From assembly GCA_028287745.1 (NCBI GenBank), contig JAQBPB010000115.1, forward strand, positions 1-64,000: a stretch of DNA of 64,000 bases, read 5' to 3'. Below, one piece after another: positions 58,952 through 64,000 of the stretch. The notes beneath the pieces are model-generated. The model did not search any database. It saw nothing but the letters and a program-made list of their open reading frames with translations, and was not told the DNA's origin. Source of the DNA: Chloroflexota bacterium. Its GTDB lineage: Bacteria > Chloroflexota > Chloroflexia > Chloroheliales > Chloroheliaceae. The position numbers and the translations under genes were made by a program. Within the stretch, counting starts at the first letter, position 1, and each line of letters starts with the position of its first letter.

Positions 58952-58980
58952 TTGACAAGCCTTTTTCTGCTTCTTATACT
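58952..58980 (+). promoter_or_regulatory. Consensus promoter for the RDD gene
   Basis: TTGACA (58952-58957), 17 bp, TATACT (58975-58980), about 60 bp before the RDD-protein ATG. Confidence 0.82.
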
Positions 58981-59040
58981 CACAGTTAAGCGGTCAACCG
59001 GCAAAAACACTTTAAGCACTATAAGAAAGCCCGTTCCCTC

Positions 59041-59679
59041 ATGAACAACCCTACTCCGTCCCAACCTGGCAGCCCTCCACCCGTCCATGGCGATGTCTCA
59101 ACGCGCCCTGTCGCGGCCCCGGCCCCGGTAGTCTACCGCTACACTCAAAAGTTCAGGCAGGAATGGCAGCACGGCGCGCCAACGGCTACCTGGGGAACCC
59201 GTCTGGTGGCTTTGCTGGTAGATTTCCTGGTAATCGGACTGCCTTTTAACCTGCTCTACAATTTTATTTTCGGCTTCCTGCCGGAAGAATTACCGCCCAT
59301 CGGCCGCAACCTGCTATTCTGGCTGGTCTTTGGCCTGGTAACGAGCCTTTGCGCTTACCGGTTTGGGGCTTCTCCCGGCAAAAAACTGATGAACCTGGTA
59401 GTGGTCCGGCAGTCCCATACCCGGCTGTCGTTCCTACAACTCTTTCTGCGGGGAACCCTGGTTGGCTACAGCCTGGTCAGCCTCTATGTGGTTGTAAACT
59501 TCTTGATGCTTTCCGGCCTTAACTTTTTGCACGGCTTCAACCTGCTTTATTTGCCTGGCCCTATCCTGGCGCTGGGCGGGCTACCGCTTTTCCTGGGCAA
59601 GCCTCGCCCGCCGCTTCACGACCGGCTTTTCAAGACTAAAGTCGTTATCGCCGATATGCAAAAGTACCAGGCTAATTGA
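59041..59679 (+). CDS. RDD-family membrane protein
   Basis: A Pro-rich N-terminus of about 45 residues precedes an RDD domain: TRLVALLVDFLVIGLPF carries the Arg-Asp pattern, followed by GASPGKKLMNLVVVRQ and a last HDRLFKTKVV. Four hydrophobic segments are predicted. The family is implicated in transport, including Na+/H+ exchange in one case, but the role is generally unknown. Its last 8 bases overlap the convergent acyl-CoA ligase gene. Confidence 0.85.
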   Translation: MNNPTPSQPGSPPPVHGDVSTRPVAAPAPVVYRYTQKFRQEWQHGAPTATWGTRLVALLVDFLVIGLPFNLLYNFIFGFLPEELPPIGRNLLFWLVFGLVTSLCAYRFGASPGKKLMNLVVVRQSHTRLSFLQLFLRGTLVGYSLVSLYVVVNFLMLSGLNFLHGFNLLYLPGPILALGGLPLFLGKPRPPLHDRLFKTKVVIADMQKYQAN

Positions 59680-61252
59680 CCAGTTTGTCCCGGCCGGACC
59701 ATTCTTTCTGCCGCAGGACGAATTTCTGAATCTTGCCGGTAGAAGTCTTGGGTAACTCGCCAAACTCGATAGCTGCCGGGCATTTGAAGTGGGCCAGGTT
59801 CTGGCGGCAAAAGTCGATCAGTTCTTTTTCGGTCAGGTTCTGACCCGGCTTGAGCGTCACAAAACCTTTTGGCCGCTCGCCCCATTTCTCATCGGGAATA
59901 GCCACAACGGCGCATTCCAGCACCGCCGGGTGTTTGGCAATAGTCTGCTCCACCTCGATAGTCGAAATATTCTCACCACCGGAAATAATAATATCTTTCT
60001 TGCGGTCGCGCAGTTCAATGTAACCGTCCGGGTGGACCACGGCCAGGTCGCCCGAATGGAACCAACCGCCCCGGAAAGCCTCTTTAGTAGCCTCCGGGTT
60101 GTCGAAATACCCTTTCATGACATTGTTACCGTGCATGATTACTTCCCCAATAGTCTGGCGGTCTTTGGGAACATCCTGCATTTGTTCGTCCACGACCCTG
60201 ATTTCATCGGCAACTACATAGCTCTGGCCCTGGCGGGCGAGCAACAGGGACTGGTCTTCCAGGGGCAATTCGTTCCACTCCGGGTGCCACTCGCAAATCG
60301 TAATCGGCCCGTAAGTCTCGGTCAGCCCGTAAACGTGGATCGGCCGGAAGTTCAGCTCTTTAAGCTGCCCGATGAGGGTTGGTGAAGGCGGCGAACCGGC
60401 TACAGTTACGGTGACTTGCCGGTCGAGGCGTCTGGCGGCCGGGTGATTGACCAGGCTAATCTGGACCGTCGGAGCACCGCAATAATGGGTCACGCCTTCG
60501 GACTCCAGTAATTCCCAGATTCGGGCGGGGTCCAGCTTGCGCAGGCAGACGTTGGTCGCCGCTACCGCTGAAGTCGCCCAGGTAAACGACCAGCCGTCAC
60601 AGTGGAACATCGGCAGGGTCCAGAGGTAGACCGAATCTACATTCATGCCCGTCTCGATAATCTCGCCAAGCGAGTTCAGGTAAGCCCCCCGGTGAGTGGA
60701 CATTACGCCCTTGGGCTTGCCGGTCGTGCCGGAAGTGTAGTTAATCGAGATTGTATCTTCTTCGTCCAGCGGCAGAGTGCCCAGCCGGGCTGGAGAACCT
60801 TTCGCCAGGAAATCCTCGTAAGGGTCGCCCGCTTCGCCGGTATCGTCAATGCGGATGACTTCAATATTCAACTCCTGGGCGGCGGCGGCCAGCCCTTGCA
60901 GTTCGGCATCCACAAATAAGAAACGGGCACCGGAATGGCCGAGAATATAGCTGATTTCGTTTGCGTTAAGCCGGGTATTGATGGAAACCAGGATACCTCC
61001 GGCGGCCGGAACGGCAAAATGGCCTTCCAGCATCGGCGGAATGTTGGGACATAAGAAAGCGACCCGGTCCCCTTTTTGCAGCCCGACGGCAAGCAGCCCT
61101 GACGCTAACCGGTTGACTCTTTCTTCGAATTGGTGGTAATTATAGCGCCGGTCACCGTGGACGATGGCGGTTTTTTCTGGTAATAAACGGGCCGTCCGCC
61201 AGAGAAAGCTAAGTGGCGTCAGCTCTGTACGGTAAACTTTCTCGGAATTCAT
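59672..61252 (-). CDS. Acyl-CoA synthetase (AMP-forming)
   Basis: The 526 residues belong to the ANL superfamily, which activates fatty or short acids to acyl-CoA through an acyl-AMP. The P-loop is INYTSGTTGKPKG, and HVYGLTETYGP, GGWFHSGDLAVVHPDGYIELRDRKKDIIISGGENIS and the catalytic lysine region KTSTGKIQKFVLR are clear. Length and the TLPMFHCDGW motif resemble medium-chain or dimethylmalonyl/3-methylmercaptopropionyl ligases. A palindrome 60 bp upstream overlaps its promoter. The exact substrate is unknown. Confidence 0.9.
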   Translation of the reverse strand: MNSEKVYRTELTPLSFLWRTARLLPEKTAIVHGDRRYNYHQFEERVNRLASGLLAVGLQKGDRVAFLCPNIPPMLEGHFAVPAAGGILVSINTRLNANEISYILGHSGARFLFVDAELQGLAAAAQELNIEVIRIDDTGEAGDPYEDFLAKGSPARLGTLPLDEEDTISINYTSGTTGKPKGVMSTHRGAYLNSLGEIIETGMNVDSVYLWTLPMFHCDGWSFTWATSAVAATNVCLRKLDPARIWELLESEGVTHYCGAPTVQISLVNHPAARRLDRQVTVTVAGSPPSPTLIGQLKELNFRPIHVYGLTETYGPITICEWHPEWNELPLEDQSLLLARQGQSYVVADEIRVVDEQMQDVPKDRQTIGEVIMHGNNVMKGYFDNPEATKEAFRGGWFHSGDLAVVHPDGYIELRDRKKDIIISGGENISTIEVEQTIAKHPAVLECAVVAIPDEKWGERPKGFVTLKPGQNLTEKELIDFCRQNLAHFKCPAAIEFGELPKTSTGKIQKFVLRQKEWSGRDKLVN

Positions 61253-61633
61253 GGTGGTCCTCCTGACCTTTCCCTTTCAATCTTTACAAATCTGGGCAGA
61301 ACAGAAATAAATTGAATAAAGCATTTTTATTCAATCACAAACCCGGCTTTTGTCAATAATGCGGTCCTTATGCAAAATACCCTGCTGGCATAGTTATCTT
61401 TCACGGCGGGTGGCAGCTAGTCTTTCCGGCTAAATACACCCCGGCCAGCGCTTTATATCGCCAACAGTATACCAGTTGTGGTTAAAAGGTAACCGGGCTT
61501 TCCACAAGTAAAGCCGATGGTGCCGCCCAGCCAGGACTTTTATGATTATTATCATTTCCAAGGTTTAAATTATGCGCTAAACTTTAGTATCGCTAGCTTA
61601 ATGGCAAAAATAACTACTTAAAAGGATTATCTC
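61253..61633. other. Spacer between acyl-CoA synthetase and the double-glycine peptide
   Basis: No gene is seen. It holds the minus-strand promoter and operator near 61312-61356 and a GGCTTT/AAAGCC stem near 61497-61516. AT-rich sequence follows before the peptide gene; a plus-strand promoter could not be fixed. Confidence 0.4.
61312..61334 (-). promoter_or_regulatory. Palindromic operator at the acyl-CoA synthetase promoter
   Basis: TTGAATAAA-GCATT-TTTATTCAA is a perfect 9-bp inverted repeat. On the minus strand a consensus TTGACA (61356-61351) lies 19 bp before an AATAAA that sits in the palindrome. A TetR-type fatty-acid regulator is a plausible binder; that is inference. Confidence 0.55.
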
Positions 61634-61831
61634 ATGGGTGAGAACCAGAAACCGCAAAGTAAACCGCAAGACCCGGTGCAACCTGTAAAAGAAGCTCCTG
61701 AGCAGGAACTTGACGAGGCTTCCCTGGCTGAAATAGCCGGGGGTACCACTAATCACACCTTTACATCGGTAAGCAACATTTTGAAAACCAGGCACGATAC
61801 CGTTAAAAATTCTATTAGTAATATCCGGTAA
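61634..61831 (+). CDS. Small peptide with double-glycine leader, candidate secreted peptide precursor
   Basis: The 65-residue ORF has a polar, Pro/Gln-rich N-terminus, then LDEASLAEIAGG (residues 26-37), which matches the double-glycine leader of class II bacteriocins and many RiPP precursors cut by C39-peptidase ABC transporters. The 28-residue part after GG is rich in Thr, Ser, Asn and basic residues (TTNHTFTSVSNILK at its start) and has no cysteine. An AAAGG site precedes the ATG and a terminator follows the stop by 5 bp. No modification or export gene is adjacent. Confidence 0.65.
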   Translation: MGENQKPQSKPQDPVQPVKEAPEQELDEASLAEIAGGTTNHTFTSVSNILKTRHDTVKNSISNIR

Positions 61832-61835
61832 CAAA

Positions 61836-61868
61836 AATACCCTTACTAACTTCAGCAAGGGTATTATT
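61836..61868 (+). terminator. Terminator after the double-glycine peptide
   Basis: AATACCCTT pairs perfectly with AAGGGTATT (9 bp, 12-nt loop) and is followed by ATTTG. It makes the peptide gene a self-contained transcription unit. Confidence 0.7.
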
Positions 61869-61946
61869 TGAGTGCTATCCGGGGCTTACTACTTTGCTGC
61901 AGAGTACGGGCAGGTATTCCCTGGTAGCTTAAAGGCTGTGAGGCGC

Positions 61947-63473
61947 TTAGTCCTGGGGCGGCAGGTTCCGCATGGCCGGGAACAAAATTACGTCTCGGAT
62001 AGTGGCCTGGTCCAGCAGCAGCATAACCAGCCGGTCTATCCCGATGCCCAGACCACCTGTAGGCGGCATACCGTACATCAGGGCGTTAATGAAGTCCTCG
62101 TCAAACTGCATTGCTTCGTCGTCACCGGCTGCTTTATCGCGGGCTTGTTCCAGGAAGCGGTCGCGCTGGTCCATCGGGTCGTTCAGCTCGCTAAAGGCGT
62201 TACCGCATTCCAGACCGGCGATAAACGGCTGGAAGCGTTCGACCGTATTGGGCTGGCCTGGCTTGCGCTTGGCTAGCGGGGAAAGCTTTTGCGGGTAGTC
62301 GTACAGGAAGGTCGGCTGGATAAGGGTCGGGATAACCTTGCTCTTCAACAACTCGTCCACCAGTTTCGGCCAGACGGTATCCGGGGCCACATCGATTCCC
62401 AGCTTGGTCATTTCCTGGTAAAGGTCGGCCTGTTCCGGGAACGCTTCATAGTCCAGGCCGGTCCGTTCCAATATCGCGTCGCGCAGCTTGATGCGCGGCC
62501 AGGGTCCGGCCAGTTCAATTTCATGGCCCCTGGTTTTGATTTTGGTTGTACCCAGCACTTCCCGGGCGATATAAGGCACCATTTCCTCAACCAGGTTCAT
62601 TATATCGTTGTAGTCGGCAAAAGCCTGGTAGCACTCCATCATGGTGAATTCCGGGCTGTGGCGGTAGTCAATGCCCTCGTTGCGGAAGTCTTTGGAGATT
62701 TCGTAGACCTTGCTAAAGCCGCCGACCAGCAAGCGCTTTAAGTACAGTTCATCGGCGATACGCAGGTAGAACTCTTGCTCCAGGGCGTTATAAAATGTCA
62801 CGAAAGGCCGGGCCGAAGCGCCGCCGTAAAGAGGCTGCATCACCGGGGTTTCGACTTCAATAAAGCCGTGGTCATCCAGGAAGTGGCGCATGGCCCGGAC
62901 GATGCCCGACCGCTTCATAAAGACTTCGCGGATTTCGGGATTACCCAGCAAGTCGGCGTACCGCTGGCGGTAGCGCATTTCAACGTCTTTGAGCCCTTCG
63001 TGCTTGTCGGGCGGTACGTTGATGGCTTTGGTTAAAATGGTCCAGCGGTGGACTTCCAGGGTTTTTTCGCCAGTACGGGTCATGAAAGGCACCCCGACTA
63101 CTCCCACGATGTCGCCCAGGTCAATGGTGTCCTTGAATAGTTCCAGGTCCGCCGCGCCGCCTTCAAGGTGGCTGTCCTTAAGGTAAATCTGGATTTTTAC
63201 GCCTTCCTCAAAGAGGTCGGCAAAAATAACTTTTTTATCCCGTTTATTGTAAATACGACCGGCCACACCTATCGGTTTACCGGGCAGGGGCGGGTCGGCG
63301 TGTTCGTCTTTTTTAAACTGGTCAAATTCGGCTACCGCCTCGGCAATTGTATGGGTCCGGTCGGTAAAACGCGGCGGGTAAGGGTCCCGGCCCGCCTGGC
63401 GCAGCCGCTCGGCCTTTTCCAGGCGCAACCGCTGATAATCATTTAAGTTCAAATCTTCTCGGCTCAATTTCAA
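61947..63473 (-). CDS. lysS: Lysine--tRNA ligase, class II
   Basis: The 508 residues charge tRNA-Lys. An N-terminal OB domain (VAGRIYNKRDKKVIFADL) precedes the class II catalytic domain: motif 1 DHGFIEVETPVMQPLYGGA, motif 2 FRNEGIDYRHSPEFTMMECY, and motif 3 GLGIGIDRLVMLL. Length is normal. It follows greA on the minus strand with a terminator between, as in many bacteria where greA and lysS are neighbours. Confidence 0.97.
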   Translation of the reverse strand: MKLSREDLNLNDYQRLRLEKAERLRQAGRDPYPPRFTDRTHTIAEAVAEFDQFKKDEHADPPLPGKPIGVAGRIYNKRDKKVIFADLFEEGVKIQIYLKDSHLEGGAADLELFKDTIDLGDIVGVVGVPFMTRTGEKTLEVHRWTILTKAINVPPDKHEGLKDVEMRYRQRYADLLGNPEIREVFMKRSGIVRAMRHFLDDHGFIEVETPVMQPLYGGASARPFVTFYNALEQEFYLRIADELYLKRLLVGGFSKVYEISKDFRNEGIDYRHSPEFTMMECYQAFADYNDIMNLVEEMVPYIAREVLGTTKIKTRGHEIELAGPWPRIKLRDAILERTGLDYEAFPEQADLYQEMTKLGIDVAPDTVWPKLVDELLKSKVIPTLIQPTFLYDYPQKLSPLAKRKPGQPNTVERFQPFIAGLECGNAFSELNDPMDQRDRFLEQARDKAAGDDEAMQFDEDFINALMYGMPPTGGLGIGIDRLVMLLLDQATIRDVILFPAMRNLPPQD

Positions 63474-63514
63474 ACCTTTCAGCTTATTTGCAATGGTATT
63501 TTGTGCTTATTATA

Positions 63515-63550
63515 ACAAAAAGAGCGGCCGGATGTTTGTCTCCGGCCGCT
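63515..63550 (-). terminator. Terminator between greA and lysS
   Basis: On the minus strand AGCGGCCGGA pairs with TCCGGCCGCT around an 8-nt loop and is followed by CTTTTTG. A TATAAT right after it could serve lysS, without a good -35. Confidence 0.88.
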
Positions 63551-63576
63551 TGTAGCTTCTCTTAAATCAACGACTT

Positions 63577-64000
63577 TTACTCAATAGAGATAATGGTAAA
63601 GGCTAACTTACCGGCCGGGGCATTCACGAAAAACATATCGCCTTTGCGTTTACCCAGCATGGCCGCGCCAAAAGGGGACTCGTTACTGATTTTGTTTTCA
63701 CTGCTTTTAGCTTCCGGCGTGCTGACAAGCTGGTAAATCTCTTTATCGCCGGACTCATCGCGGATAGTCACTTTGGTGCCGATACGGACCAGGCTCTTGT
63801 CGCCGTTGCCGTTATCCTGGATAATTACCGCGTGAGAGAGCCATTGTTCAAGCTCGCGGATACGGCCTTCGGTCCAGGCCTGTTCATTTTTAGCGTCTTC
63901 ATACTCGCCACTTTCGCTAATATCACCATAAGCTTTTGCCTGGTGGATGCGGTCAGCCACTTCCTGGCGTCGGACAGTCCTGAGAAGCAATAACTCTTCT
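63577..64000 (-). CDS. greA: Transcription elongation factor GreA, 5' end missing
   Basis: GreA rescues backtracked RNA polymerase by stimulating transcript cleavage. The frame stays open to the window edge, so the first 20 or so codons are missing. Visible are the coiled-coil region RRQEVADRIHQAKAYGDISESGEYEDAKNEQ with its acidic tip (GDISESGEY) and the C-terminal FKBP-like domain (NESPFGAAMLGKRKGD). The tip usually reads GDLSENAEY. It lies upstream of lysS. Confidence 0.94.
   Translation of the reverse strand, partial: EELLLLRTVRRQEVADRIHQAKAYGDISESGEYEDAKNEQAWTEGRIRELEQWLSHAVIIQDNGNGDKSLVRIGTKVTIRDESGDKEIYQLVSTPEAKSSENKISNESPFGAAMLGKRKGDMFFVNAPAGKLAFTIISIE

Larger units (their letters stand above)
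58566..59040. other. Divergent regulatory region between GH5-like and RDD genes
   Basis: No gene is seen in these 475 bp. They hold a perfect TAACGGAT-CA-ATCCGTTA palindrome (58633-58650), a GGTAT/ATACC palindrome next to it, two copies of TTGGACGT about 80 bp apart, and a strong plus-strand promoter at 58952. Confidence 0.5.

Noticed and set aside
61598..61858. A minus-strand frame antisense to the double-glycine peptide
   Set aside because: It lacks a ribosome site and a family match, and its strand runs through the peptide's terminator; the plus-strand peptide has the leader motif.
1..64000. CRISPR arrays, insertion sequences, prophage or tRNA genes
   Set aside because: No regularly spaced direct repeats, transposase or integrase motifs, phage structural genes or tRNA-like folds were seen when reading both strands.

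Overview
The window is a bacterial chromosome segment, most likely from a member of the Chloroflexota. The best clues are a tandem pair of giant DUF2298 (Chlor_Arch_YYY) membrane proteins, a secreted glycosidase ending in the YFxETGHxL...YWExxGGLxxFGFP repeats common in that phylum, the gene content around them, and a moderate GC content. Gene starts use GTG and TTG often (rplD, rpsS, rpsC, rplE, rplF, rpsD, rpoA, truA, scpB, pfkA). No tRNA, rRNA, CRISPR array, insertion sequence or phage gene was found.

Positions 1-20653 are the translation super-locus: the end of tuf, then the S10, spc and alpha clusters (rpsJ to rplQ) with secY, adk and map inside, closed by truA-rplM-rpsI. Order is canonical except that infA is absent between map and rpmJ. 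Several proteins carry extra low-complexity tails, most strikingly an RGG/DNRGG tail of about 120 residues on S5. All zinc-capable ribosomal proteins here (S4, S14, L24, L36) are the cysteine-bearing forms. Several intergenic spaces hold strong hairpins; the spaces before rpmJ and rpsD (about 330 nt each) look like structured leaders.

Positions 20959-38662 hold a CocE-type hydrolase, an orphan XRE antitoxin-like regulator with a textbook self-operator, the DUF2298 pair, scpB, small membrane proteins, mtaB, a DUF1778 antitoxin remnant, an ABC exporter, and a tandem rhodanese followed by a degenerate histidine kinase. Positions 38732-53155 hold two membrane-anchored proteins sharing an outside domain, a Nudix hydrolase, a NarL-type sensor kinase, pfkA, and a tightly packed trio (threonine ammonia-lyase, trans-3-hydroxyproline dehydratase, molybdopterin oxidoreductase). 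The trio is preceded by a 12-codon leader ORF that overlaps a hairpin hiding the ilvA ribosome site. A cytosolic copper-storage-like protein, a MOSC protein, a family-4 uracil-DNA glycosylase, and galK-gmk follow.

Positions 53217-64000 hold trxA, a glycine-zipper stress protein, queD-DUF366, an IscA-like protein, the GH5-like secreted glycosidase, an RDD membrane protein, an acyl-CoA ligase with a palindromic operator candidate, a 65-residue peptide with a double-glycine leader (possible secreted peptide precursor), lysS and the 3' part of greA. The most novel-looking items are the double-glycine peptide, the ilvA leader ORF and switch, the asymmetric DUF2298 pair, the RGG tail on S5, and the structured r-protein leaders.
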